A DNA stretch of 64,000 bases from Diorhabda sublineata (GCF_026230105.1 NC_079485.1:11664872-11728871); one strand, 5' to 3'; positions 9,701 through 21,900 are shown, counted from the stretch's first letter. The notes: generated by a model not told the origin, from the letters alone. Translations and numbers: made by a program.

Positions 9701-12700
9701 AAGAATTATTCTATAGAATGCTATACATTAAAAATAGTTGACAAATCTATAACATATATTATACCTTCAATTCATACAGATCATTACTAAATTGATTATT
9801 TTCTAACAATCCTCCAAACACTAACAGCCTAGTTCCATCTACTACCAAACCATGTGCAGTACATTCTGGGGGTACATTCCCTGTAATCTTGGGACAAAGC
9901 CATATATTTTTTTCTAAAAAAAAGAGAAGAAATTATACAGGCTACAGGTGCGAGAATTTATTTTCGAATACATAGGAGGACAAAAGTATACAGACATCAG
10001 TGATAAGCTACATAATTGATTTCCAAACAGAAAAAAAATTGAAATTGAACTCTGAAAAACGTTAATTAACAATTTTATGACTTTTTTAAGCATGAATAAA
10101 CCTATTTTCAATATGGTTTATTATTTTAATATAAAAGGATTAATATCAATTGGTGAAAAATGTGTTTACTAATGTACTGAATATTTGTAACAAATCGCCT
10201 ATTTTTTGGTTTATGTAGATGACACATAATCGTGGCCTTATTCCAGAAAATACACAATAAGTAAATTAAGAATATTATGAAAAACTATGTACGTCAGCTT
10301 AAACTTTATGTAAAGCCCACAGTTATCTGCACTTAACAGTTTAAAACCAATTTATCACAAGTAAGTGGACACGAAACGTCAAAGATTAAAAATAATACTT
10401 GCTTCTTTTAAAAGCTGAACCTCTCTATTTTGATATCTAAAAGTAGATATCTTTCCGTTACTCTATGTTATGGTACACAATAATAACATGAGAAAAATGC
10501 CTTATCAAGTTTCTTTTATGGAAATATATGAATACATACACTTTAACCTGCTGGAGCAGTGCCGTCTGCTAACTCTTCTTAGTTATTAGAAATATCTTCG
10601 GTTTCATCTTATTACTCACCGCGTTAATGTTTTCTTTATCTTTGTTCGCAGTTCCGATTTCAAATCAGTTTAGGGATCGATCGCATGCGCACTGTCAAAA
10701 TTGTAATTCGTGAGTCGAACGGCAAGTTTAAAAGTGCGCATGCGACCAAAGTTTATATTGTTCGTGCGTTATCAATTTATTAATCATAAAAATAAACATT
10801 GCATTCCCAGGTCAGACCGATTCCGGTCTTGAGTAATTTCAAACCAGATTCGGCGAATTTCGGATATTTGTTTTGTATCAGATACCACTGTGACAATGTA
10901 TGTTAAAAATATCTATCAATAAATATCAGGGACGTACGATGTTACCAAAAGGAGATTATAATCTTTAATTTGACAAAAATAAAGATAGTATTGTCTACTT
11001 TTTCACTATTATTATAGGATATAAAATATAAATCAATTAGATGAGATTTAAAAAAAATTTAAAATATTCTTGGGTTTTTAAGGTTTAATAAAATTGTCAA
11101 GATTTTGTAAGTTTCAAATTAGTTGTTAAGGTTTAGACGTCTAGATGGCATCATTCTGGCAAAAAAGAAATTGTGAACAATATTATAGGTTTTCTCTGAA
11201 GTTTTTATGCAAGTGATGTTTATGTTGTCAACATAAATATTTTATTTAGATGTATTCGAATATATTTATGTTTGCCAAAGTGATTATAATTGATACAATG
11301 TTTTAAAAACAATAGTTACACAAAAATAATAATACAACACTAGCCTTATTTAATCTGAGGAATCCTGAAACTTTATCATATTACCTATGTAGTATACCAT
11401 GAGATCGTTAAACAGGCGTTTATCGCCGCCACCGAAGACAAATATCAAGTCTTTAATCGCAATTGCTCGATGTCCATGTCTTGGAAAGGGTAGAAGTCCA
11501 GTAGGATTAGGTACGTATTTCCACAGTACCAAGTTATTCAAAGGATCACATTTTGATTTCATGTCCAAGTCCAATTTCTCATTTTCTTTTATTTCAATCT
11601 GTTCAAGTGGTACATTTTCAGCACCTTCTGTCAAATCATTTTTTGTTGGTGTTCGCCCATCTGTAGTCGCTGTACTCTTTGTAGTTGCTTTAACCCATTT
11701 AACACAATGTGATGCAGGAGGTTTAATAATTTCACAAAAACACAAATCTTGGAAACATTCCTAAACGAGAAACACATTGAATGTAATAGAATCTTGTTAC
11801 TTTGATTTCCATACCCCATGAAACGTATCCTCTCCTGACCAAATATATATCTTATTTCCAATACCAATTGCACAATGACTTGATCTGGCACATGATAAAC
11901 TAGCTTTTGGGTTAACTAGAATATCTACCTCATCCCAATTTATTCTTACCAAATTTGAACATTCCAAACTATTGGTACACATTGATTCTTGATTATTAGT
12001 ACTAACTAGAACTCTATCTCCAAAAAAGTACATCCTATGCCCAACCACAGAAGATGAACGCAAACATCTTAAAAGGCGAATTATCCTGGATGTTTTCATC
12101 TCCATCTCAATCATCGTTGCTGTGTTTAGAACCCATAAGTGTTCCAATATTTTGTCTCTTCTGATACCTCCAGAAATAACTAAAAATGTCTGATTATAAT
12201 TTGATCAATATGGACCACTCCAGTTTGATATTGTTTAGAAGGGGATGGTGGTCTAATTGTAAAAGGGTAATTCCATTCCAAAGTGTTATTGCAACTATCT
12301 AACTTATAAAAATCATTCAAAAATACAATATTACTTTTGGAGTTTCCATTGATATTGGCGACTCCAGTAAATAGATACACCTTTGAACCTATTAATTGAA
12401 AACTTTGTCCCATACTTGGACGAGGAAGAGGTTGAAATTCTGGTGGTTTTGGTGTCAACTTTCTCCATTCCCATTTAGAGACCTAGAATCAAAAAATTCT
12501 TTTCAATAAAAATGTCTTTTGCATATCAATGGCAAATCAAGGAGATCTATGAAAATATCACAGCATTTTACTATTTCTACATCAAGTGATAAAATCTCTA
12601 CCTAATTGAAGCTTGTTCAAAGTCCTTATTTGTAAGTAGTGTTAATTACTTTACACATTCGCTTATCAAACCTTCTTAATACCTGTAGATGGAAAATTCA

Positions 12701-15700
12701 CAAATGTACTGAATTACAATAACTTTGTAGTGGATCAAAAAATGGAAAATCGAAATAAATTATACAAGTGGCAAAATATCACATTCATAGTATGAAAAGA
12801 TAAATGCCCACCACTAATGTGTATACCAGACAAATACCAGAAACATGAAGTGTCCAATATATTGTTCATAAAGTTAGGTCACATGAAGATAACATATAGA
12901 ATAACAAAAGAGAGTCAACAGATTTTTATTTTCTTATTCATGTTGTAGGTGATCTATTTATCTATATAATTATGCAAGTTATCAATGTCAAATCATATTT
13001 TGATAAGTCAAGAAGTCAAATTTTTTACCTGTTTTAAAAACTGATTTTTAACCAGAGACTCCCAGAAGATTTATCAAAAAAGTAAATATATATTTATATA
13101 AATAAATGTGTGAGCATAGTAAGTAAAAATTTACCTGCAACTCATTCAAATCGTTACAATATTGATTATTTGCTGGGATTCCTCCAAAAACTAAGAGCCC
13201 ATGTCCATCTACTACCAAACCACGTGAAGCACATTTTGGATATACATTCCGTTTTCTCTCAGGACAATATCGTGTATTTTTTTCTAAAAAATAACGTTTA
13301 ACTACTCTGTACTATTTAATAAAATACATAATTAAATGTTTATCCATTTTATACTTATTACGATGGTTGCTACTTAAGTTTTGAGATAAACAAATAAAAA
13401 CAAATATTTATAATTGGATATGACTTTATTGTTTTTCAAAATATTCCCCATTAATATCAAAACACTTTTGCAAGCGTTTGAACCATTGTCAAATCATTTT
13501 TCCATTCGATTAAGCTACTTCCAATTCTAAAGCTTCAACCGCTTCTTCAGATGTATAAAAACGGTGACCACGCAATTTATTTTTAACCTGCGGAAATAAG
13601 AAATGCGTTTCGTGCGCGAACAAATTTTATTATATTTAGCTTGTGTTGAAAGACTAATACTGTCGATTGTTGTTTAATTTCGGTTTCATATGCATAGATC
13701 CATGATTTGTTGCCTGTGAGTATCTTATACACGTCGTTTGAAGCGCCGTGATGAATTTTTTCAGCATTTATTTGCACCAATCGACGCTATCTTTTTTTAG
13801 CGATTGTCAAATTATGCGGAGTGGAACTAATGCCCAAGTATGCCTCAATCTCACGTTATGTCACATGAGAATTTTGCAATATCAGTTTAAGAACAGCGCG
13901 GATGTTTTCCGGTACGACAGTAGATTTTGGACGACCCTCACGTAATTTATCCTTTAGCAAAGTGCAACTACGATTGATTTCGTGAAACCACGCCGAAAGT
14001 CATAGAAAATATTCGCGATTTAATTCCATTTTTTTTCCAAGATGAATGTTTTAAGTATCTTAAACAATTCAAGTAGCACTCATATGACAACACGTTCTGA
14101 GTACATTAACCATTAAAAATTTCAAACTTTATAACGACAATGTCAGATTTCAAATCAGTGTTGCCATATCTCAAAACTTAGGTAGCAATTCTCGTATCAT
14201 CATCAAATTTTGAAATCCCACTTTCAATGTAAGCATGTCATCAATTATGATAATACTTAAAACTTTTTTTTAAACAAATTACCTGAAAAAATTTTATTAT
14301 TGTTCATTATCACTACACTACATAAAGTGATTAGAACTATCAAGTTGTTTATAAAGTTTTTTTGTAATGTTTTAAATAACATAGTAACACAAAAATCAAT
14401 AAAAACCCCATTTTATAGTTACTTCCCTAAGACCTGAAACTTTATTACATTACCTGTATTATAAATATCGAGTAATCTTTTATTTTCACCTATTTCATTT
14501 GATTTTAGTGTCATATTCTCAGAAAATTCTATTGATGTGCTTTTTGTTGTTGTGGACTCATCTGTAGTTGCTACACCAAGAGTTATTTCTCTATATTTTG
14601 TTATATGACGCAACGCAGGTTTTTCTACTTCAAGGCACCACAAATCTTGGTAGTATTTCTAAACAAAAAGCAGATATAAAATGTAAGAGAGTGACAAATT
14701 TTGTTACAAGCTTGTTACTTGGATCATCATACCTCACGAAACATATCCTCTCCTGACCAAATATATATCTTATTTCCAATACTGACTGCACAATGACCTG
14801 ATCTGATACATGGTGAATTAGCTTCTGGATCAACTTGAATATATACTTCATCCCAATTCAATGTCACCAAATTCAAACATTCCAAGCTGTTTGTACACTT
14901 TGATTTTTTATTATTAGTGTTAAATGGAACTCTACCTCCAAAAACAAACATCCTGTCGCCAATTACAGTAGATGTATGCAAATATCTTAAAGGACGAGTT
15001 ATCCCGGACGTTCGTAGCTCCATCCAAGTCATTGTTGATGTGTATAGAACCCATAAGTCGTGTAATATTATATTTTCCTTGATACCACCGTAAATAACTA
15101 AAAATTTATCATTTATTGAATGATCAAAATAGCTCTCTCCAGTATGAGATTCTCTAGGTGGAGGCGAAGGCCCAATTGTTGAAGGGTAATTCCATTCTAG
15201 ATGGTTACTGTGAACATCTAAAGTATAAAGATCATTTGAGCATATTGGATTACTTTTGGAGTTATTACTAATATAGACTAAGCCCCCAAATAGATAAACC
15301 TTTGAACCTATTAGTGTAAAACTATGCCCCAATCGTGGATAAGGAGGAGGTTTAAATTTTGGTAGCTTTGGCTTCAACTTTTTCCATTCCCATTTGTAGA
15401 TCTAAAATAAAAAAATATGAACTATTTACTTATCAAAAAATTAAGTAGGTTCGTGGGTCATTCCTTCATAATTTTGACCACAGAAACCTTTTCAAATATA
15501 AATATATATAAGACTATATATAAAACTAAAAGTTTGTCTTAGACTTATAAATTACCTGTAACTCATACAGGTTGTTATAGGCTTCTAGATCATCCATAAT
15601 TCCTGTAAATACTAACAGCCTACTTCCATCTACTACAAAAGTATGTTGTTCAGCCAGTCCAGGGGGTATATCCCCTTTTGTGTTGATAACAATCCATGTG

Positions 15701-17540
15701 TTTGTTACTAAAATAAAAAAAATAATATACTATTAATATATATGGATATTCCCAACTTAGATACATGCCCTCAAAGTACAAAAGTGTTCCAAGATGTTAA
15801 TGGTTAACTATATATTTAATTTTTGAATAGAAAATCTTCACAGAATATAGTTACATTTTTCATGCCATAAATAATGTAAGTAAACAGTGTAAGGTATTTC
15901 TATAACTTTCTGTCAACAAAAACTTTTGAATTAATTTGTCTCTCCTGATTTTAGTTATTGCCTTACTACAAACCAATATTATCAAGGATTTTTATTTCTT
16001 ACACATTTGCCTTCAACAGAAATTTACTCATTTTTCTGTACTGTGATACCACCATCAACAAATGTCATTTTGTAGCCTACCTTCTGAATAGTTGATATTG
16101 ACTCTATATTTTCTCTGAACCATTTTTAGTAGTTTTAATATGTAACTCCTGAATAAGCATACCAAGAAGTAGATTCACCTCCACTAACATTTTTAAGTCA
16201 AACCAGAAAGTTACATCTTCCAATGGCATTGTTTATGGACTTTTTATTTGTGTTGTACTTGTTAGATGAAAAGGGAGCACTAGGATGTTTCATTTCTAAT
16301 ATATATTCCATTTGGAGAATTTTATGCCACAAACTTTTTCATGATGGGTTTCTCGAAAGTATTTCTTAATTATTTTTGAAGTAATGAATGCTTCTGGTAC
16401 TTCATTCTTCATCGTTTCCTTGTTAACATTGAATTGAGAACATTTTGTAATTCTCTCAGATTGCATCATATCAAATGTGTTAAATTTTTTATTGGTACTC
16501 AATAAATTTGGAGGTTTGGGACACTTTTTTTTCGGCAAAAACAAATTCTAATTTCTCCAGCAAAACTTTAGCAATTTTTATATTCTAGGTTCTCCAGTTG
16601 GCTAAATTATCGACCTTGGAATTTCATTTCATATTTATTGCCTAATTTCACCCAGATGAAATAAATTTTAAATTTAATTTCTTTTGCTTTACTGAACGTT
16701 TCATTTAACCTTCCCTAGTTCCGTTTTACATTCCATGAATACAGCGCCAATAACTATCCGTAAAATTTAGAAATGCTTTGGCAGTATATATTTTTGGTTA
16801 TTGTTCATGAGTTAGAAAAAAATACTGTGTTTTTGTATAAAATTAAATAACAGGGTTTGTCTGTGACATCGACCATCAACTTATTAATGTCAAAAAGTTC
16901 AATAACAAATAAAATGATTGTAGAAAGGTTTGCCAACATATATATTAACATTGCAAACAATTTTTTCCCATCAATCACATCTAATGAGATACAATAAGTA
17001 TATCACACACATTCATTTGTATATTATACCACTTTGCCCTATTTATTTTTGATAATGTAATTGATGATTTTAAATAAAATAGAAATAATAATACAACCGT
17101 GTTTACTCTCAAGAGACCGGAAAATTCATCATATTACCTGTGTTATAAATACTGAGATCATTTAACGTCCCATTTTTGTTGCTTCCAAAGACTAACATAA
17201 AGTCTTCAATTGCTACTGCACGACATCGAAATCTTGGTCGGGGCAGAGGTCCATTTGAATTTGTTACCAATGACCACTGTAAAACACAGAAGTGACATTT
17301 TTTCCTTTCTTTTACTTTAGTCTACTATAGTATTATACTCACAACAGCTTCTGTGGAAGCACAATTTGCTGTTCTTGTGGAATAGTTATCAATACTATCA
17401 CAATAAAATTTTAATTGTATCCTAAAAATATGGAACTCAAAATTTTTGTCAATTTTTTCAATAAGGACAATAGTTACTTACTTAGATTCCTTGGGGGGTT
17501 TATTTGTTTTCAATCTATCGTTTTTCTTCAGTTTCGGCAT
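6165..17540 (-). CDS. HCF-like protein with three tandem Kelch beta-propellers
   Basis: Thirteen exons join in frame on the minus strand: 17482-17540, 17343-17421, 17138-17276, 15556-15707, 14733-15401, 14454-14658, 13135-13283, 11815-12482, 11385-11760, 9765-9913, 8776-9423, 8594-8719 and 6165-6710, all with GT/AG borders and matching phases. They give about 1321 residues if one lost base in exon 8 is ignored. Each propeller shows the HCF pattern: WEWKKLKPK, PRLGHSFTLIGSKVYLFGG, SPPPRESHTG, LWVL, MFVFGGRVP, CTNSLECLNL, RSGHCAVSIGNKIYIWSGED, then DLW..E.EKPP. In HCF this propeller tethers transcription factors to chromatin modifiers. Introns fall at the same positions in each repeat unit, showing duplication of a genomic block. 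The long central and C-terminal HCF parts are absent. I infer one gene because exons 6 and 9 each carry the end of one propeller and the start of the next in a single open frame. Confidence 0.85.
6471..6650. repeat. 24-bp coding minisatellite
   Basis: About seven and a half tandem copies of a 24-bp unit (gatgattctggtatatatgctcgt and variants) encode the octapeptide repeats of the kelch gene tail. The copies drift between a TPESSRAS-type and a YIPESSRA-type. Confidence 0.85.
7196..8311 (-). mobile_element. Mariner relic, family A copy 1, in kelch intron 12
   Basis: The 1116-bp element starts cgaggatatattgaaaaatt, ends with the complementary aatacatcctcg and has TA at both flanks. The minus strand encodes broken DD34D mariner transposase: DMRKITAKWIPKCLNVDQKR, VTMDETWVHFYDPETKQQS and HPPYSPDLASSDYHLF. 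Stops and frameshifts separate these blocks, and the N-terminal DNA-binding half is scrambled, so it is inactive. Confidence 0.88.
8594..11760 (-). other. Kelch gene: linker plus propeller 3 (exons 9-12)
   Basis: Exon 9 (376 nt) joins the end of propeller 2 (ECFQDLCFCEIIKPP), a Lys/Thr/Glu-rich linker and blade 1 of propeller 3 (LWKYVPNPTGLLPFPRHGHR, AIAIKDLIFVFGGGDKR) in one frame. This is the strongest evidence that the propellers share a transcript. Exon 10 gives blade 2 (GNVPPECTAHGLVVDGTR, LLVFGG). Exon 11 (648 nt) gives the other blades with the best preserved motifs of the three units. Exon 12 adds DLWFVDVDKPPAPTGLRWV and a short stretch resembling the first strands of an Fn3 domain (NFIFTWKN), then stops at a phase-0 donor. 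Confidence 0.85.
9914..11384. other. Kelch gene intron 9 with a CpG-containing inverted repeat
   Basis: This 1.47-kb intron separates blades 1 and 2 of propeller 3. It is AT-rich apart from about 10540-10880, where tcgcatgcgcact (10681-10693) is perfectly repeated inverted at 10733-10745 with a 39-bp spacer. I recognise no coding sequence or known element in it. Confidence 0.6.
12483..13134. other. Kelch gene intron 7
   Basis: AT-rich intron of 652 bp between exons 7 and 8. No coding sequence, repeat or element recognised. Confidence 0.6.
13367..14188 (-). mobile_element. Mariner relic, family B, in kelch intron 6
   Basis: The 822-bp segment is bounded by 21-bp inverted repeats (ttgctacttaagttttgagat, one mismatch). 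The minus strand retains mariner pieces, notably TGNKSWIYAYETEIKQQST, the block around the first catalytic Asp (here Asn-Lys replaces the usual acidic pair). The rest is fragmented. Related sequence recurs at about 57170-57400. Confidence 0.75.
14733..17540 (-). other. Kelch gene: N-terminal exons and propeller 1 (exons 1-5)
   Basis: The start ATG at 17538-17540 opens a short basic leader (MPKLKKNDRLKTNKPPKESK). Exon 2 adds a Ser/Thr-rich stretch. Exon 3 begins the propeller with WSLVTNSNGPLPRPRFRCRA and ends in LNDLSIYNT; one glycine doublet of the first blade is replaced by GSNKNG. Exon 4 gives blade 2 (GDIPPGLAEQ, VVDGSRLLVFTG), where a blade glycine has become Thr. Exon 5 (669 nt, 223 codons) holds the remaining blades and is open throughout. 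This is the most upstream and a complete propeller. Confidence 0.85.
15708..17137. other. Kelch gene intron 3
   Basis: This 1.43-kb intron contains a minus-strand open frame at 16296-16544 (82 residues, Lys-rich, with KCPKPPNLLSTNKKF) that I do not recognise. Neighbouring frames look like an eroded protein, so a decayed mobile element is possible, but I cannot name a family. Confidence 0.35.
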
Positions 17541-20090
17541 ACTAGAATATGTATTATCTGTAATTGGTGCCTCTAGCCAAGTTAACGATGTAATAAAAAG
17601 TTTTTTTCATCAATGATAATACACCCAAATGTTCATAAAGTATAGAATTAGATTCCTATAAGATAGAATTAGATTCCTATGAGAATATATATACCACTAC
17701 GTATTGTTGGAGTTATTTCAAACTTATCAGAATTTCATTAGTTGCTTACTGAATACAATTTTCACAATATTACATTCACAACTACACTTGAAAAATAAAT
17801 GTTACACTAGACAATATTCCTTTTAAACCAAAGTTGTTATACCATAAGTCAAAAATGTGAGCCTAATCATTACTAACTTACGTATTATGGCGCCTTCAAT
17901 CTAACTGAAAGATCTAGAAAGAAATTTTCGTTAAAAATAATAATTTCCAAATTATATAATCCAAATCAATAGGCTATTCCAATAGAATTAGTGTTTAACT
18001 CACCGTTTAACACCGTCAAATTCACAATTAGACAATAAAGCTTCAAATTTGGTACAGACGCCTTGTTACTTTTTTTTTTCCATAAACCATTTGATTTGAA
18101 TTCAAAATCAACAACCAACTATCCCCACACGGAACATTATTCAGTGACAGTTGACAGTCGACTTCTTAGAAAATAAAAAAGTAGAATTTCAATCAAATAC
18201 AAAATGGTGATCTACAATGATAGAATTGTGTTTAAGAATAACATCTACTATGAATAGAAATAAATATCTGGTAAGGATACCTGTTAATATGCTAAGTGTA
18301 TTTCTAATTAAGACCATTAATTATATATCTTGTGTTCACAAGTTCTCAGAAATATCTTCGTTTGTTAAACCTTTTAGATGTCTACACTGTTTGGATCCTC
18401 GTAATTTAATGTTCTCTTTCTTTTCTCTTACCTTTCTAATAGTTTAGATAAAAAGTAAATGAAAAGTTAGGTTAAGTAATGAAAGGAAACATGCACAAAG
18501 CTTTTTTAGATTTAAGTGAAGGGAAAGATACAACATGGCAACGGTGCATCTTGTATGTTGTATCGTCGTCGTCTTCACAATGTGAGGCTTATAATACTGC
18601 GCATCTACAATTCTTTTTTATTTATTAAACTGCTTATATAAAGATATCGGAAAAATCCAAACCCTAATTTGTATTTTACCGGATTTGTTCATTTGAAATT
18701 CTTTAGTAGAAACAAGGGATTACTCCTGACGTGGTGACCACATCAAATACTTTCGTAATTCTCTTTCATTTTACTTTTTATAAGACAAAATGTCACCCTT
18801 CAAATGTTAGTCACGACTTTGTTGAAAGTTACTCATACAAGTACCCTCAACCAAAGTTATACTTTGATAACTTACTAAATGAATAATATAAATTTACGAT
18901 CAATGCGATCCCCTTATTTTGTATAGCCATTCTATATTCTGATCTAATTCATCATTCACACAATCTAAGAGTTTAGTTGTCACATATGTCAATTATCATG
19001 AAAATAAAAAAAAATCGATTTTAGATAATAGTTTGATTTGTTTGAATAGATCAAATTATATAATTTGCAAATTATTGAGACTTTCTTAATAAGTCGTTAA
19101 TTTAAAATTCAATGTATCTCATTGTAAACATTATAATCTGTTGGGTGGGTGGCTTACAAAATCACTTTAACAATTTTGGCATAATATTGTCTTATACCAC
19201 TAACGTATTAATCAAGAAACAGGTGTCCTAGACAAACTATTATAATAATATATTGTTCCACTTCTGTTTGGGTTTGGTCATTAACTTAGATGCTGAAAGT
19301 GAATTTTCTTCGACATTGAGGCCGTGTGTAGCGTTTTATATCTTGTACAAAAATATTTTGCCAGGTTATTTTTCTTTATGTATTCCATTCTTCCCTAGTA
19401 CGGTACACTTCTGGAAATGTTTTACTATGGTAGCTGATTTATCTGGTTAAGCTTAAGATAAGGTGAATAATATATCAAGATTGATTGCCATAAGTACATT
19501 TATTTTTGAAATTTGAAAATATTTACAAACAATGTACATAGTATATATTACAATACTTCAATAAATACATTAAACTTTAAATAAATATTTATATTACAAT
19601 AATAAATAAGTTTGAATATTAAAATATTAACATTAAATAACAATTAGATGGTTTACAAATAAAACATATAAACAGTAGAATTTAAGAAATATGATTATAT
19701 CAATATGGGTCTATCACATGATTCACATAGCTCAAAGATAAATTTAACATTTTGTCTCATTACATTTGGACTGAGAAAGATATCCAAAAGAATGCGGATC
19801 ATAAAGTAAAATAGAAAAATAAAAATCGGTGAAGTGATTAGTCAAAGAAGATGATATTAAAAAAAATCTGCAGTTGCAGAGGACGCTCAAGAATAATCGT
19901 ATTTTCAGGACATCAAAATTCGAATGGACTGATAATCTTTTAAGAAAATGAAGCTGTTGGTGTTAAACAGGCAACAGTTGCTGCAACGACAAGGCTCAGA
20001 TCCTTTAAAAGATGATATTATGATCATCAAAAATAGTTATGTAGATTTTGATACCCACATAATGTTAAATAAAATCACTATCTCTTAGAA
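17541..20090. other. AT-rich stretch upstream of the kelch gene
   Basis: The first several hundred bases should contain the kelch gene promoter and 5' UTR. I can place no specific element. The rest has only short chance open frames and long A/T-rich runs (especially 19500-19700). No gene or recognised repeat. Confidence 0.4.
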
Positions 20091-21900
20091 CAGTGGTCGC
20101 CAAACTTTTGAGTTAGTGAGCCATCCTAGCATTTATAGACCTTGTAGTGAGCTACCTAGGAATATTGGGCCAAAGAATGTAAACATTTATTTCTAGTATT
20201 AATCAAAATATATAGGAAGTGAAAAAAGTTTAAATGTTCATTTCAATGAGAAGAGTGGAACTCTTTTTGGCCATTAAGTTTTTCTTGAAGTTTGGAAGGT
20301 ATGTTTTAGCCCCATTTTGATGCAGCTGTCTAAATGTTCATCAGTCAGTTTGTTGCTATATTTGATTTTTATGAAGTTCATACTTGAAAAAAAAATGCTT
20401 CACACAATTAGATACTTTTCTTTGGGGACTAGAGGTCAGACATTTTCAGTGGTACAGAAGGATTTTAGATATTGGTCATTCTACAAATCAACAACTTCTA
20501 TTTCAACGGCAATCTGATCTCCACCAAAATGTTTTACAACACAAGCTGAAAAATCTTCTACAAAGGGAGAGTTGACGAACTGCCACAATTAATATGCTTT
20601 AAAAATCTTGGAATCGTTGATCAAATTGTTGCCTTATGTCTAAAAGAATATCCACGTATCCTTAATTATTGCTGAGGTATTGTGGAGGATTTTTTTGTTA
20701 ATGATTTGCTTCAGACCAGGAAAATGCTCAAAGTGGGTTATATTCTTTTCTCACAGCTTTTTTGAAAATAATGTTACATCTGAAATCATTCCACCGATGT
20801 TCTTATCTTTGCCTTGATGCTGCGAATTTAAACCATTCAACTTTTCAGTTATATCAGTAAGAAAAGAAAAATCTTGTAGCCATGTGGGATCTTTCAGTTC
20901 GGTGAGATACTCACCCAGATATTTCAAGAATTTCACCAGTGCAGGTAGCAACTCTTTGAAACGTTGCAGTACTCTGCCTTTACTAAGCCAACGAACTTCT
21001 GTATGAAGCAACAGATCACCATACTGGCATTATAACTCTTCAATTAGTTCTCTGAATAGTCGTCTTTGAAGTGCATGTGCTCTTATATTATTTGTTTTCA
21101 TGACATTATTCTTACTTAAGAACTTTCCACACAGTGACTGCTGGTGTATGATGCAATGGTAAGACAAAAATTTTGGTATGCCACTGTCTTTACGACACAA
21201 GGCAATACATCCTTTCTCCACGCCTACCATTGCAGGAGCTCCATCCGTAGCTAGGGCCACCAACTTCTTCACAGAAATGTTTTCTCTACTTTTGTTTCAA
21301 AATTTTCAAATACCATTCTTACCATAGTAGCAAAAATACCATTCTTACAAAAATAGCCAACTGAGCTGTATCAACTATATCAGTTGATTCGTCAAGTTAT
21401 AAGGAAAAATAACTACAACGATCAAAATCAGTTTTAAGCTGTGAAACTAAATCAGAACTCATAGTTTCAACTTTTCGCGTCATTGAATTAGCAGAAAGCT
21501 GAACAGATTTAGTAGCAGACATGATCTCAGCTTTGTTTTTGAAGTTATCAAATAATGTACCGCACGGTTTCCTATGTTGAGCGATGACCTTGGAAACCCG
21601 GAATGACGCCTTGTTCTTGTCTAGCGCCTCAAAAAAGTTGACTGTTCTGCATTTAGCTGAGATTTTAACTGTATCACCTTCTCTCTTCTCAGAGCTGAAT
21701 TCAGTGGATAATCTTTTTCAATTCCACTGTGAATTGTCATAAAATGACGCTCAATAAAGTTCTTAAATAAAAAGCTTACTTTTTGTTCTGTAGCAGTTTT
21801 AATATATATCAAAAAAACGCTTTCTCTATTGTAACCATAATTTTTTTCAGAATCAAGCTCTCTAAACCATTCAGACTTCTTGATCCTTTTTGTATTCGAT
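20091..21900 (-). pseudogene. hAT-superfamily BED transposase relic
   Basis: The minus strand encodes broken pieces of a ZBED/GTF2IRD2-like hAT transposase. The N-terminal part has IERHFMTIHSGIEKDYPLNS (degenerate BED finger remnant) and ALRREKVIQLKSQLN. The core has LVALATDGAPAMVGVEKGC and YHCIIHQQSLCGK. Next comes LHTEVRWLSKGRVLQRFKEL. Stops and frame changes separate the blocks (about 21272, 21011 and below 20751). The left edge starts cagtggtcgccaaacttttg at 20091, typical of hAT inverted ends; I did not find the matching right end. Non-functional. Confidence 0.8.

Larger units (their letters stand above)
11815..14658 (-). other. Kelch gene: linker plus propeller 2 (exons 6-8), degraded
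   Basis: Exon 6 starts with the end of propeller 1 (KYYQDLWCLEVEKPA), runs through a Thr/Glu-rich linker (ATTDESTTTKST) and ends in LLDIYNT. That is only the last residues of blade 1; the roughly 50 residues that precede it in propeller 3 are missing. Exon 7 gives blade 2 with weakened motifs (PERKRNVYPKCA, VVDGHGLLVFGG). Exon 8 is 668 nt, while the homologous exon 5 is 669 nt: one T is missing from a T run at about 12184-12188, so the frame ends at a TAG right after QIIIRHF and resumes as FLVISGG one base over. Several conserved glycines are also lost (FFGDRVLV, YLFTGVAN). This unit looks relaxed or decaying, or the missing base is an assembly error. Confidence 0.8.

Noticed and set aside
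11399..11764. 121-codon plus-strand frame
   Set aside because: Antisense of kelch exon 9, whose minus-strand frame carries clear Kelch motifs.
6165..17540. Three separate tandem kelch genes
   Set aside because: Exons 6 and 9 contain both the end of one propeller and the start of the next in a single open frame with valid splice sites, and the second and third units have no start exon of their own.
18217..18447. 76-codon plus-strand frame upstream of the kelch gene
   Set aside because: Composition and lack of motifs fit a chance frame, and no splice context supports it.
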